This document shows positions 11,081 to 20,656 of a stretch of DNA of 64,000 bases, piece by piece. Numbering within the stretch: position 1 is the stretch's first letter; every line of letters starts with the position of its first letter. The notes beneath the pieces are model-generated. The model did not search any database. It worked only from the letters and a program-made list of their open reading frames with translations, and was not told where the DNA came from. A program made the translations under genes and the position numbers. Source of the DNA: CAWBRT01 sp963791145 (GTDB taxonomy: Bacteria; Acidobacteriota; Terriglobia; Terriglobales; Acidobacteriaceae); contig CAWBRT010000009.1 in the NCBI GenBank assembly GCA_963791145.1, forward strand, positions 310,001-374,000, written 5' to 3'.

Positions 11081-12091
11081 ATGCTTGTGCGGGAAAGAAC
11101 CATGCAGGAACTGGCTTCGGGCGGAACGGAGAGTTTCGTGAACAACTTTCTGCGGCGAATCGCCGAGGTCAACCGCGAGCTCTGGCTTTTGCTCTCGTTG
11201 TTCGGTATAGCCGCGCTCATCAATTTCATGGTTTCCTCTCATGTCGTGTTGCTCAGTTTTTACGCCCTGCCGACCGTTTTCTCCGCCTACTTCTACGGGC
11301 GGCGGCACGCCGTTGCGACCGCCATCGCCAGCGTCCTGCTGATCGTACTGCTGGCCTTCCTCAACCCCGCCCTGTTTGCCACCGGGAACGCGGAAGTGAC
11401 GGGCGAACGCTGGTTCGCCATCATTATCTGGGGCGGCTCCCTGGTGCTGACCGCCGTCGCCATGGGCACGCTGTACGAGAACGACAAGATCAAAGTGCGC
11501 GAGCTGCGGCAGACTTATCATGGGGTGCTGATGATCCTGCGGCAGTTCATCGCCAAGGATCAGTACACCCAGAACCATTCCTACCGCGTCTCCATCTACG
11601 CGGTGCAAATCGCTTCCGAGCTTGGGTTCGACGAGGACCGCATCGAAGACGTGCGCGCCGCGGCGCTGCTGCACGATATCGGCAAGCTGGACATCAGCCG
11701 CGAAATTCTTTACAAGGCCGCCCGCCTGACCGAGGACGAGTATACCCAGATGAAGACGCACGTGCACAAGGGAATCGATCTGCTGGAGCCGGTCGGCGGA
11801 TCGCTGCGCCGGGTGCTGCCCATCATCCTTACGCATCACGACCGCTACGACGGCAGCGGCTATTCCGACAAATCGGGCGAGCAGATTCCCCTGGAAGGCC
11901 GCATCCTGGCGGTCGCCGACGCCTACGACGCCATCATCAGCGACCGGCCTTACCGCAAGGGAAGCGCGCCTTTCGAGGCGCGGGAGATCATCGAGAAGCG
12001 CTCCGGGATCGACTTCGATCCGCAAGTCGTCAAAGCATTTCTCGCCGCCTTCCGTAAACGTGCGCTGGAAATTCCCGAGGTTGTGGTATAG
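11081..12091 (+). CDS. Membrane-anchored HD-GYP domain phosphodiesterase
   Basis: Predicted c-di-GMP phosphodiesterase. Residues about 30-130 form four or so hydrophobic segments (LLLSLFGIAALINFMV, AVATAIASVLLIVLLAFL, IIIWGGSLVLTAVAM), probably a membrane sensor region. The HD-GYP domain spans about 150-325: HSYRVS, LLHDIGKLDI (HD), HVHKGIDLLEP, HHDRYDGSGY (GYP-type), AVADAYDAIISDRPYR. The ATG at 11081 has GGAG seven bases upstream and is preferred over a GTG two codons earlier. It stands alone after typA. Confidence 0.88.
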   Translation: MLVRERTMQELASGGTESFVNNFLRRIAEVNRELWLLLSLFGIAALINFMVSSHVVLLSFYALPTVFSAYFYGRRHAVATAIASVLLIVLLAFLNPALFATGNAEVTGERWFAIIIWGGSLVLTAVAMGTLYENDKIKVRELRQTYHGVLMILRQFIAKDQYTQNHSYRVSIYAVQIASELGFDEDRIEDVRAAALLHDIGKLDISREILYKAARLTEDEYTQMKTHVHKGIDLLEPVGGSLRRVLPIILTHHDRYDGSGYSDKSGEQIPLEGRILAVADAYDAIISDRPYRKGSAPFEAREIIEKRSGIDFDPQVVKAFLAAFRKRALEIPEVVV

Positions 12092-12484
12092 GAAGCATTC
12101 TCGCGCCAGAATCGATCCTTTGAGAATCTCGTTATTCCCCGGGTGGTGCATTCAGGCCTTTTTGGGTCCCGCTTTGCGGGATGGGGCAGTTGTTTCCTCC
12201 TACACAGTCGCCCTGCGTTGTATTGCGTTTCTACTTCCGCAACTGCCCCACTCAACGAACGGCGCGTTGAGTGGGCCACCAGGCGGCTGGCCTTACGCTC
12301 GATAATTCCTCCCGAAGAAAGCGGATCTCTCACCTCGCGCGCGGTTCTTCAAAAAGCTCTTGGGAGGGCGGGTGATCAGGTGAGATAGTATCCCCTTGGC
12401 TTCCATCCTGTGAAAGCAAGAGACGCGCGGGCCGGCACCCAAACCGTGGAGTTGCCGGGATCGCCGTGCGAGTGGAGGATCACC
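12092..12484. other. Spacer with nested hairpins
   Basis: About 390 bases with no gene. GGGGCAGTTG (12183-12192) pairs with CAACTGCCCC (12240-12249), and CCCACTCAAC / GTTGAGTGGG (12247-12275) forms a second stem. The second stem resembles the CCCACTCAAGCCA stem at 34553-34584, so it is probably a family of palindromes. Confidence 0.5.
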
Positions 12485-13501
12485 ATGAAGGCCAGTATCT
12501 TAGTCGCGCCCGGAAAGTTGGAGATCAGGGAAGTTCCCGATGCCAAGCCTGCCGCAGGCCAGGTGTTGCTGAAAGTGAGTTGCGTGGGAATCTGCGGAAC
12601 CGATGTCGCGGTCTACCGCGGCGACCACCAGGCCAAGAAAGACGTGATTCTCGGGCACGAGTACTGCGGCGAGGTCGCCGAGGTTGGCCAAGGGATTTCC
12701 AAGTTCAAGCCGGGCGATTACGTCGCCTCCGAGGCCAGCTGGGGATGCGGGCTGTGTGAGTGGTGCATGCAGGGACAGGGATCATTCTGCGAGAAGCTGA
12801 ATTCGCTGGCCCGCACCGTCGACGGCGCGCTGGCCGAGTACATCCCGGTGCCCGTCCGCATGCTGCACCCGCTGGATCGCTGCGTGACGCCAACCGAGGG
12901 GCAGGGAGTCGTCGGGGTAGCCACCGGCTTGCGCGCGGTGCGCCGCGCCGGAATCAACATGTCTCAGCGCGTGCTGGTGATCGGCCCCGGATACGGCGGC
13001 CTGATCCTGCTGCAACTGGCGAAGCTCGCCGGCGCCCGCGTGGGAATCGTCGGCACCAGGGCGGAAAGGCTGGCGATTGCCGAGGAGGTCGGAGCCGACT
13101 TCACCGAGAACATCAAGACGAATCCAGACTGGGAGAAGATTGTGGTCGCCAAATATGCGCCCATGGGCTTCGACGTGGTCATTGAGGCCGCGGGCACCCT
13201 CTCGGCGCTGCTGGCCGCCGTCAGAACCGTGCGCAAGGGAGGTATCGTGCTGCAGTTCGGCACCTCCTACGAGACCGTCAGCGGCCTGCCGCAGAAAGAT
13301 TTCTACTACCGCGAGATTTCTATCGTTGGTACTAAGGGCGGCTATGGCTGCTATCCTGATGCGGTCGATTTGCTGAATCGCCATGCCGTAAAGATCAAGC
13401 CCCTGATCACCCACGAATATCCGCTGGCCAGGGTCGACGAGGCCTTCCAGGTAATGGACAAGCGCCTCGACAACGTTCTCCGGGCGGCGGTAGTGTGCTA
13501 G
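12485..13501 (+). CDS. Zinc-dependent alcohol/polyol dehydrogenase (MDR family)
   Basis: A 338-residue NAD(P)-dependent medium-chain dehydrogenase of the sorbitol/threonine dehydrogenase type. Catalytic zinc ligands are visible in VGICGTD and GHEYCGEV. The structural zinc cluster is compressed to CGLCEWCMQGQGSFC. The Rossmann motif GPGYGGLILLQLAKLAG lies near residue 165. The substrate cannot be named. GGAGG precedes the ATG at 12485. A hydroxyacid dehydrogenase starts 37 bases downstream, suggesting a two-gene operon oxidising a hydroxylated substrate in successive steps. Confidence 0.88.
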   Translation: MKASILVAPGKLEIREVPDAKPAAGQVLLKVSCVGICGTDVAVYRGDHQAKKDVILGHEYCGEVAEVGQGISKFKPGDYVASEASWGCGLCEWCMQGQGSFCEKLNSLARTVDGALAEYIPVPVRMLHPLDRCVTPTEGQGVVGVATGLRAVRRAGINMSQRVLVIGPGYGGLILLQLAKLAGARVGIVGTRAERLAIAEEVGADFTENIKTNPDWEKIVVAKYAPMGFDVVIEAAGTLSALLAAVRTVRKGGIVLQFGTSYETVSGLPQKDFYYREISIVGTKGGYGCYPDAVDLLNRHAVKIKPLITHEYPLARVDEAFQVMDKRLDNVLRAAVVC

Positions 13502-13538
13502 CAATTTATTTCAAAGGCAATAAATAAAAGGATAGGCA

Positions 13539-14489
13539 ATGAAGAAGGTACTAATCACGTCACCCATGTTCGGCAAATACAGTGAGGCGGCTTTTCAGAT
13601 CTTGCGCGACGGGCAGTTGGAGCTGGTGCGGACGCCGCAGGCAATGGCGCGCGAGGCCGATGTGGCGGCCGCGCTGGACGACGATACGGTAGCGATTATC
13701 GTCGGCCTGGAGCCGGTCACCAGGGCGGTTCTCGAGGCCGGGCGCAACCTGAAGGTGGTCGCCAAGCATGGAATCGGGGTCGACAACATCGACCTGAACG
13801 CGGCCAAAGAGCGCGGGGTACGGGTAGTCAACGCTCCGGGCACGAACTCGGAAGCCGTAGCCGACCTGGCAGTCGGTTTCATGTTCGCCCTGGCCCGGAG
13901 CATTCCCGAGGCTCATGCCAAGCTGCGGGCGGGAGAGTGGCCCCGGGTGATGGGAAAATCCGTGTGGGGAGCCACGGCTGGAATCATCGGCCTGGGAGCG
14001 ATCGGCAAAGCCGTCGCCCGCCGCACCCGCGGCCTGAGTATGATGACGCTGGCCTACGATCCCTATTTCGATGAGCAGTTCGCCGCCGCCAACCAGGTGC
14101 GAAAGGTCTCGCTCAACGAGATTCTGGCGGCCGCCGATTTCATCACCATCCACATTCCTTACTCCGACCAAACCAGGAACCTGATCGGCAAGGAACAGTT
14201 GGCAAAGATGAAGCCTTCGGCGTTCCTGGTGAATACCTCGCGCGGCGGGATCGTCGACGAAGAGGCCCTGTTCGAGGCGCTGGCCACCAAGAAGATCGCC
14301 GGCGCCGCGCTCGACGTCTTTGCCAAGGAGCCGCCGGCGGGCTCGCCGCTGCTCAATCTTCCCAATACGATCACCACTCCGCACATGGGGGCTTACACCG
14401 ACGGGGCCCTCAAGCTGACCAGTGAGTTTGCCGCCAGGATGGTGCTGGAGGTGTTAGGCGGAAAGACGCCGAGTTGCACGATCGTGTAG
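13539..14489 (+). CDS. D-isomer 2-hydroxyacid dehydrogenase (phosphoglycerate dehydrogenase-like)
   Basis: A 316-residue NAD-dependent dehydrogenase. The Rossmann motif GLGAIGKAVARRT, the substrate/NAD signature ADFITIHIPYSDQTRNLIG, and FLVNTSRGGIVDEEALFEAL with the following GAALDVFAKEP are all present; the catalytic His is in TPHMGAYT. There is no ACT or C-terminal regulatory domain, so it is the short form; true serine-pathway SerA function is possible but not shown. AAGGA precedes the ATG. Strong terminator-like hairpins follow at 14497-14582. Confidence 0.88.
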   Translation: MKKVLITSPMFGKYSEAAFQILRDGQLELVRTPQAMAREADVAAALDDDTVAIIVGLEPVTRAVLEAGRNLKVVAKHGIGVDNIDLNAAKERGVRVVNAPGTNSEAVADLAVGFMFALARSIPEAHAKLRAGEWPRVMGKSVWGATAGIIGLGAIGKAVARRTRGLSMMTLAYDPYFDEQFAAANQVRKVSLNEILAAADFITIHIPYSDQTRNLIGKEQLAKMKPSAFLVNTSRGGIVDEEALFEALATKKIAGAALDVFAKEPPAGSPLLNLPNTITTPHMGAYTDGALKLTSEFAARMVLEVLGGKTPSCTIV

Positions 14490-14496
14490 CAGTTGC

Positions 14497-14536
14497 TTTA
14501 CGTAGGCCCAGCCGAGGGCGACTGGGCCTACGTAAA
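14497..14536. terminator. Perfect 15-bp hairpin
   Basis: TTTACGTAGGCCCAG and CTGGGCCTACGTAAA enclose a 10-base loop. Read on the minus strand it is followed by few T residues; it is also the GGCCCAG / CTGGGCC module of the composite repeat seen at 5192 and 44662. Confidence 0.6.
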
Positions 14537-14590
14537 AAACGGCTCAACTGGATTCCCTGCCGGGCCTCCCGTTGAGCCGTTTCTTCTTGT
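14537..14590 (+). terminator. Rho-independent-like terminator
   Basis: The arms AAACGGCTCAAC (14537-14548) and GTTGAGCCGTTT (14571-14582) pair perfectly and are followed by CTTCTTGTCTT. It is placed to end the dehydrogenase pair on the plus strand. Confidence 0.6.
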
Positions 14591-14636
14591 CTTACCAGCG
14601 ATCTCTTGGCGCCCCACCTTCGGCGCGCAGCGCCTG

Positions 14637-14903
14637 GAGCCCGTTATTGACTTATAGGGCGGCAGCGACGGGAGCGGATTTTTCCGAGCGCGAGGAGCGA
14701 GGAGCGGCAAATACTGAAGTATTTTAGCGACGAGCGACACGGCGATCGGGAAAATCCGCCCCGTCCCGCAGGGTTGCGGCGCAAATCGGCCCAGACTTCG
14801 CTGTCGTCCTCGGACATGGAATCACCATGGCCTTCGGACTCCGCCTCGTCTGGCCCAATTTTCGCTCGCAACGCTGTCCGTCCTATAAGTCAATAACAGG
14901 CTC
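14637..14903. mobile_element. 267-bp element with terminal inverted repeats, copy 2 (MITE-like)
   Basis: Same length as the copy at 7530-7796, 8 substitutions and no indel (97% identity by eye). It starts GAGCCCGTTATTGACTTA and ends TAAGTCAATAACAGGCTC, with TG on both flanks. It lies between the 3' ends of the convergent dehydrogenase and MFS genes. A 75-codon frame is open in both copies, but 4 of its 6 substitutions change the residue, arguing against coding. Confidence 0.75.
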
Positions 14904-14921
14904 TGAGGTGGGATCACGTCC

Positions 14922-16199
14922 TCAGTGTCCCGCCGAGAACCTCTTCACGTTCAGCTGCATCTTCGGATTGATGGCCATAATGGCAAAGATGGCGCAGACG
15001 CACAGCATCGTCTCCTGGATCAATGCGGCCGTGCCCCAGCCGAACTTGTCGGCCAGCGCGCCCATCATGTAGCCGGCAAAAGCACCGGAGAGGAAGTGGG
15101 TTGAGGTGAACAGCCCCGTCGCCCGGCCGACTTTGTTCGGGCGCACGCTGCGCTGGAACAGCGCCAGGTGATTCACGTGGCAGGTGCTGCTATAGAAGAA
15201 TCCCTGCAGGAAGGTCAGCAGGCATTGCATGCTGTAGGTGGTGACCACGTTGAAAATCAGGTAGAGAATGATGGCCTGGGCGCCCCAGGCGATCATGACC
15301 GCGCCCCGATTGGAGAAGCGGTCGCCGAGCCACCCGCCGAGCATGGGAAGCATGCAGCCGAAACCGTAGAAGCTGAACGCGGCTGCCGCCATGGCCGGCG
15401 CGTAATGAAGCTGCTTGACCAGGAAGCTGACATACAGCCCCATGTACCCGTAACCCACCGTGCCCAGAACAAACACCGAAAATATCAACAGCTTGATATT
15501 GCGGTTGAAGAAATTTTCCGGGATGTGATCCACCACGATGGTTTTGTCTTGCGCCTGGGAGATCACCTTTTGTTCGCTGAAACTCCTGGGAATGATGAAC
15601 CAGACGGCGGCGGCCATAACCAGGCCCAGCAGGCAGAAGACGACGAATGGATTCTTCCAGTTGCCCGCCGTCAGCGCCAGATGAACGCCCCAGCGCGGCC
15701 CGATCACGGTGCCGATACCATAACCAACGTTGATGCACCCTACTACGAACGCCTTGTGCTTGTAGAAGTAGCTGCCGGCGGCTACGTACAAGGCGGCGAT
15801 CTGCATGCCCTCGCCCACGCCGGTGAGAGCGCGGTAAACGGCCATATCGGGGACGGTGATGGCAATAACCGTCAGCGCCGTGGCCGCCGAGTAAATGATC
15901 ATGCCGAGCGAGAGAACGGACTTGCGCGACCAGCGGTCCAGCAGGTAACCGGTCGGAAGGCCGGCAAAGCCGATTCCGAGATTAAAGATGGTCGCCAGAA
16001 AACCGCCGGTCTTCAACCCGTAGCCATAGTGTTTGCTGATCATCGGCAACAGGGTGGCGAAGATCGAACGATCCATGGCATTGGTGATATAGGCGGCGGA
16101 GAACAGCATGAGGCACATGACCGCCGGGGTCGTCGCCAGGCGTTTCAATTCCGAAGGCGCCGTCGCGGGGGCGGGTGCGGAAGTTCCAGTCGTTGACAT
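14922..16199 (-). CDS. MFS transporter
   Basis: A 425-residue major facilitator protein with about twelve hydrophobic segments. The first-loop motif is visible as GLPTGYLLDRWSRKSVLS, and a central charged loop (SEQKVISQAQDKTIVVDH) separates the two halves. GGDRFSNRGA is the equivalent loop of the second half. The substrate is unknown; organic acids are the usual guess for this subgroup. AGGAGG lies nine bases ahead of the ATG at 16199. The M24 peptidase gene lies 119 bases upstream in the same direction, so the two may share a transcript. Confidence 0.85.
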   Translation of the reverse strand: MSTTGTSAPAPATAPSELKRLATTPAVMCLMLFSAAYITNAMDRSIFATLLPMISKHYGYGLKTGGFLATIFNLGIGFAGLPTGYLLDRWSRKSVLSLGMIIYSAATALTVIAITVPDMAVYRALTGVGEGMQIAALYVAAGSYFYKHKAFVVGCINVGYGIGTVIGPRWGVHLALTAGNWKNPFVVFCLLGLVMAAAVWFIIPRSFSEQKVISQAQDKTIVVDHIPENFFNRNIKLLIFSVFVLGTVGYGYMGLYVSFLVKQLHYAPAMAAAAFSFYGFGCMLPMLGGWLGDRFSNRGAVMIAWGAQAIILYLIFNVVTTYSMQCLLTFLQGFFYSSTCHVNHLALFQRSVRPNKVGRATGLFTSTHFLSGAFAGYMMGALADKFGWGTAALIQETMLCVCAIFAIMAINPKMQLNVKRFSAGH

Positions 16200-16318
16200 C
16201 TCCTGTGACCTCCTGAAGCGTTCTAGGATCTGGCTTCCGCGGGGAAGCCGGGCGAAACTCGAGTACCCACGCCGTGACCGCGAAAGCGGCTCCGGCTAGG
16301 GGCCTTCCGCGACTTGTC

Positions 16319-17553
16319 CTACCGTCCGGCCACGCCGACGAAAGCCTGCTCGCCGCGCGTCCTGCCGGTGGAAACATCCAGCGGATGGACGTCGCGCACC
16401 ATCCGTTCGTCGAACGGGTACGGGGTGAAGATATCGGGCTCGCCTTCGGTGATCACCACGCAATTCTCCAGGCGAACGCCGCCCACTCCGACCACTCCGG
16501 CGTACGGCTCGAGGTTGTACTGCATGCCGGGCTTCAGCACCATGGGAGCCTTGTTGGAGGCCGGGCTGAAGGCCGGCGGCTCCCAGGGATGCGTGCCGGA
16601 GCCATGGCCCAGGCTGTCGAGGACGTACGGATAGGCCGCGTTGAAGACGTCGGCGTTGGTGTTGCCCGGCCGCGACTTGTCGCAGGCGTTGAACAGCGCG
16701 TTATAGCAGTTCATGTGTACGTCGATCATTTCCTTGGTCGGCTTGATGTTGCCGCAGATCCAGGTGCGGGTCAGGTCGCCCCAGTAGCCGTTGAAGCAGG
16801 CGCCGATGTCGATGATCACCGGGTCGCCCATGCGGATCACGCGGTCGGAGGTGTAGCGCCGGTAAGGAGCGGTGTAGGGGCCGGAGCAGACGATGTTGGC
16901 GCACTGCGTCCACTCGCTGCCCAGCGACGTCATCACCTCCCACGCCTTGGCCAGCACCTCGCACTCCTTCACGCCCGGCCTGAGCATGCGGATGGCCGCG
17001 TCCATGGCCGCTTCCGTCATGACGTTGGCCATCTTGATGCAGTCGATCTCGTCCTGCGTCTTGATGATCTTCGCTTTGCCAAGGATGGCGTAGCCGTCGA
17101 CGATCTCCGACTGCGGGAAGGCCTTGGCGAATTCCCTGGTCATCACCGGCGTCCACAGGTCGACGCCGATCTTCTTTCCCTTCAAATCGCCCAGTTCTTC
17201 CTTCACCATGTCGGCGAACATCTGGATGCCGATGGACTCCCGGAAATTGGCGCGCGGCTTGATCTGCTTGGCCGTGAGCCAGGGCATTCTGGCTTTGACA
17301 TGCTCGTGGTCCATGGAAAACAGGAAAGGCTCTCCGCTCTTGGGCAGAACTACCGTGGCGTTGCCGAGCTGCGCGCTGGGGTGCATGTGGGTTCTGAATG
17401 CCGTCAGATAGCGGGCGTCTTCGGTGCGGAATACGAACAGAACATCCGCTTCCGACTCCGCCAGGGCCTTCTTCGCCTTGGCAGGCGCTCTCGGCGCAGG
17501 CGGTCGAAATTGATTCTCTCTTCCCAATCAACACCCATCATTCCTTTTGACAT
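16319..17553 (-). CDS. M24-family aminopeptidase / Xaa-Pro dipeptidase-like protein (one frameshift)
   Basis: Metallopeptidase with pita-bread fold or a creatinase-like hydrolase. The N-terminal creatinase-like domain includes VFRTEDARYLTAFRTHMHPS. Metal ligands are visible in IIDIGACFNGYWGDLTRTW (two Asp), GHGSGTHPWEPP (His) and LEPYAG / RLENCVVITEGE (Glu). The start MSKGMMGVDWEERINF at 17553 has GGAG eight bases upstream. The frame is lost at about 17482, where one G seems missing between RRERL and AKAKKALAE; downstream the frame is clean. Substrate (dipeptide, aminopeptide or other amidine) not determinable. Confidence 0.85.
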
Positions 17554-17883
17554 GAAATGCTCCTTCTCCTTTGCGAAATCGATCTTCAGATGTACCAGAT
17601 CCCGGCAACCCACGCAGGGGCGGACGCCCTTTCACCCCGGCGCGCCATTAGCCACCACTGTTCTGACATGGATATTTACTCCCTTGTGGATCGAGAAACC
17701 GCATGTTGACCAGCGATCCTGGGATTGATGATACGGGAGACCAGCCTGCTCAGCCCAAAAGGCTCAGCCGTCTCGCTCGCATTTCTTCGACTACGCAGGA
17801 ATGCCGCTACTATAGCGTTCCTGAACGGCCCAGTCCATCACTTTCGCCGGGTGAACCACTGAGTGTTGCCGCGCGAAACGGAC
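17554..17883. other. Spacer, nothing recognised
   Basis: About 330 bases between the M24 gene start and the end of the Nudix gene, both on the minus strand. It must hold the promoter of the M24-MFS pair. No gene or clear repeat was seen. Confidence 0.4.
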
Positions 17884-18767
17884 CTAGCCCGAGGCCGAAA
17901 TCAAGTATTCCTCGAAGACCAAACCGCTCACCCTGATCTGCTCTGGACGGACCTCCAGCAAATTCATGATCGGAAACTGCGCTCCGGGAACGGCGAAGCG
18001 TTCCAGCACCGCGGCCACCGGAATCACGCCTTCAACGCTGGCTACCTTGACGACCGGACCGAAAATTCCCGCCAGCGCCGGAGCCTGCGTCAGCCACTGC
18101 TGCTGCGGTTGCTGGGGCGCGGGAGCTTGTTCCTGCCATCCGTGTTTCAGTTTCAGGCCATGGCGCGAGAAGAAAATCCAGCACCCGTGACGCCGCCTCA
18201 AAGCCCGGCTGCTCCAGCGGAGGCTGCTTGGGCAGCAGCCCAAGCCAGTCGGTGATGAGCCGGTAGGTGAATCCCCACAACGGCGCCCCGTTGAGCTGGA
18301 CGGCGGGAAAACGCATTTCGCTGGGCCGGCGCGGCACGCATAGCAGGCAATGGCGCGTGGGATCGAGCAGCAGCTGGCGCGGAATCCAGACCGCCTCCAC
18401 CGCTTCGCGCGGATCCAAACGCGTGGGCAGCTCGCTTTCCACCTGGAAGACGAACGGGGCTACCCACAGGTAAGGCCCCACCCTTCGCCTGGCCAGCACC
18501 GGCGGCAAAGCGGTTTGCATTTGCTCCGGGGCAAGCTGGATGCCGCACTCTTCTTCCAGTTCGCGCAGCGCGGTGCGCAGCAGGTCGGGATCCGCGGCAT
18601 CGCGCCGGCCTCCGGGGAAAGACCAATGTCCCGACCAGGAATCGTCTTCCCGCTCCGAGCGCCGGATGAGCAAGACCGATCCCCGCCCTCTGTCACCCGA
18701 GAGCGCCGATGCACCGGCGCAGACGATCGCTACCGCTGCCGTTGGTTCCTTCGTTACCGCTATTCAT
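17884..18767 (-). CDS. Nudix hydrolase, CoA pyrophosphatase-like (two probable frameshifts)
   Basis: Nudix hydrolase probably cleaving CoA or nucleotide diphosphates. The Nudix box is GGRRDAADPDLLRTALRELEEECGI with the UPF0035-like lead VLLIRRSEREDDSWSGHWSFPGG. The core reads 18032-18673. A likely Met start (18767, MNSGNEGTNG) is in another frame, needing an indel near 18720-18740. At the 3' end the core frame runs into Gly/Ser-rich residues, while the neighbouring frame continues sensibly (GIFGPVVKVASVEGVIPVAAVLERF) to a stop at 17884, needing an indel near 18170. The boundaries are therefore inferred. Confidence 0.7.
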
Positions 18768-18916
18768 GAGCTAGTCCATTATCGTAGATCAGGGCTGTCA
18801 TGAACAGCCTCGCCGGTTCGGCAAGCGTAGGCCCTGCCGCCCTCGGCTGGGCAGTGGCCGCAAGCAACTCTGATAAAATTCCGCTGTTCGAAGCGAATCA
18901 ATCGCAGAGGGCGCCA

Positions 18917-19960
18917 ATGAGAGCGATGCTGCTGCATGAGCTGGGCGGCCCGGTGACGCTGGCCGAGGTCGCAGAACCGCGGGTCGGTCCCGCCGACGCC
19001 AAGATTCGGGTGCGGGCGGCAGGCGTGGGGCTGACGATCCTGATCATGAAGAGCACGCCGGGCCTGGTGACCAGCTACCCCAGGATTCTCGGCCACGAAG
19101 TTACGGGCGAGGTCGTCGAGCTGGGCAGCGAGGTGCGCCACCTCAAGCTCGGAGACCGCGTCATCTGCCATTTTTATCTCACCTGCGGAGCCTGCAAGTA
19201 CTGCCGCAGCGCCCGCGAGACGCTGTGCGAAAACTGGCGCGGCTACGTCGGCATGGCCCACGATGGCGGTTACGCGGAGTACATGAGCGTTCCGGCGCGT
19301 GAATCTCTGCCGCATTCCGGAGGAGATTCCTTACGCGCATGCGGCAATCATCTCCGACGCTATTGCCACCCCCTGCATGCCTGCCGGGCGGAAGCCAGGA
19401 TCGGGCCCGGCGATGACGTGCTGGTGCTTGGCGCCGGCGGCGGAGTGGGAATCCATGCCGTGCAAATGGCCAAGCTCTGCGGCGGCCGCGTGCTCGCCGC
19501 CGACCTCTCGGCGGAAAAGCTCGAATGCGCCAAGTCCCTGGGAGCCGACGAGAACATCGATTGCAAGAGCCAGAACCTTGTCCAGCAGGTGGAAAGGCTG
19601 ACCGATGGCCGCGGCGTGGATGCGGTGCTCGATTTCGTGGCTTCGGCGCAAACCCTGGAATCGGGAATGGAGAGTCTGGCGCCGGGCGGTAAGCTGGTCG
19701 TGCTCGGATTTCGGCCGCCCAGCGTCTTCAAGGTTGATCCTACGTTTCGTGTCGATCCCACGGTCGTGCTGGCCAAGGGCCTGGAGATACACGGATCGAG
19801 ATACGTGACCATGGCGGAGCTGCTGGATGCGGCCAAGCTCGTGCAGCAGGGAAAAATCAAGCCCGTGGTCTCGCGGACCTTTCCCCTGGAAGAGGCGGAG
19901 CTGGCGCACAGCCTGATTCAGAACAACCAGATTCCCGGCCGGGCCGCGTTGATCATTTAG
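18917..19960 (+). CDS. Zinc-dependent alcohol dehydrogenase (two compensating frameshifts)
   Basis: A 347-residue MDR-family dehydrogenase. GHEVTGEVVELG holds catalytic-zinc residues, and CGACKYCRSARETLC is the structural-zinc cluster. The Rossmann motif is LGAGGGVGIHAVQMAKLCG. Between about 19297 and 19372 the as-read protein is nonsense (RESLPHSGGDSLRACG), whereas the neighbouring frame reads NLCRIPEEIPYAHAAIISDAIATP, exactly what the family has there. So an extra base near 19298 and a lost C in the C-run near 19372 cancel out. The ATG at 18917 has GAGGGCG upstream. Substrate unknown. Confidence 0.87.
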   Translation: MRAMLLHELGGPVTLAEVAEPRVGPADAKIRVRAAGVGLTILIMKSTPGLVTSYPRILGHEVTGEVVELGSEVRHLKLGDRVICHFYLTCGACKYCRSARETLCENWRGYVGMAHDGGYAEYMSVPARESLPHSGGDSLRACGNHLRRYCHPLHACRAEARIGPGDDVLVLGAGGGVGIHAVQMAKLCGGRVLAADLSAEKLECAKSLGADENIDCKSQNLVQQVERLTDGRGVDAVLDFVASAQTLESGMESLAPGGKLVVLGFRPPSVFKVDPTFRVDPTVVLAKGLEIHGSRYVTMAELLDAAKLVQQGKIKPVVSRTFPLEEAELAHSLIQNNQIPGRAALII

Positions 19961-20276
19961 TGTCCCCATCGGGGATGGTGGAAACCCCTCGCCTTTAGGC
20001 GAAGTAAATTGAGCGATATGGCCGTTGGTTTTGCGGCCATGAGCCAAGCAGTTCTTTGTCACGCACACCTTTCAGTCGTCTTCGAGACGACAGCAAAGGT
20101 GGTAATGGAATCGACGACGGCACCGCCGTTTATGCATTTAAGAACCAACGAACCCCTCGGCTTCAAGCCGAGGGTCGTTCAGTTTCGAGTTGCAGGTTTC
20201 GAGTTTCGAGACGGTTCAAGCTTGAAACTTGTGACTCGAAACTTGAAACTATAGAAGCTCAACCCTGGAGGAGGCG
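19961..20276. repeat. Spacer with small palindromes and TTTCGAG-word inverted repeat
   Basis: After the dehydrogenase stop, short palindromes (CCCCATCGGGG, CTCGCCTTTAGGCGAA, GTCGTCTTCGAGACGAC) follow one another. From about 20180 to 20262, TTTCGAGTTGCAGGTTTCG and TTTCGAGACGG are mirrored by TTGAAACTTG and CTCGAAACTTGAAACT. No gene seen. GGAGGAGG at the end belongs to the cupin gene. Confidence 0.55.
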
Positions 20277-20642
20277 ATGAAACTGTTCAAATCTGGAGAG
20301 TACGTAGAGATGAAGAATCCCATGGGCGATCAGCCGTACCGGCCGGAGATTCTCACCGCCGAGCATGGGGCCAAGACCCTGGGCGGAATGTTTGGATTAC
20401 TTACCGCGGGCAGCCAGGTGCCGTATCACTCGCACGTACGGCGCGAGTCGGTCATCATCGTCATCAGCGGCGAGGCCATTGAGGTGATCGAGGGCAAGGA
20501 AATCCCGATCAAGGCCGGCGACGTGCTCTTCATCCCGGCGGGAGAGAAGCACAATACGATCAACCGCTCCAGCAGGGATTTCCGTTATCTCGAGTTCTTT
20601 ACCAGTCCGCCCCTGACGAACGACTTCGTGGAAGAAAAGTAG
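20277..20642 (+). CDS. Cupin-domain protein
   Basis: A 121-residue single-domain cupin. Motif 1 is present as VPYHSHVRRESVIIVISGEAIEV (GX5HXH-type, with metal-ligand histidines), and motif 2 as IKAGDVLFIPAGEKHNTINRS. Probably binds a metal and a small ligand; function unknown. GGAGGAGGCG immediately precedes the ATG. serS starts 14 bases downstream, so the two are probably co-transcribed without an evident functional link. Confidence 0.85.
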   Translation: MKLFKSGEYVEMKNPMGDQPYRPEILTAEHGAKTLGGMFGLLTAGSQVPYHSHVRRESVIIVISGEAIEVIEGKEIPIKAGDVLFIPAGEKHNTINRSSRDFRYLEFFTSPPLTNDFVEEK

Positions 20643-20656
20643 CGGGATAGAGTCCA

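Noticed and set aside
10910..12151. 413-codon open frame on the minus strand
   Set aside because: It is antisense to the HD-GYP gene, which has clear catalytic motifs; the antisense product is rich in Gly/Asp/His/Gln repeats with no family features.
16274..17728. 484-codon open frame on the plus strand
   Set aside because: It overlaps the M24 peptidase in antisense and has no recognisable domain.
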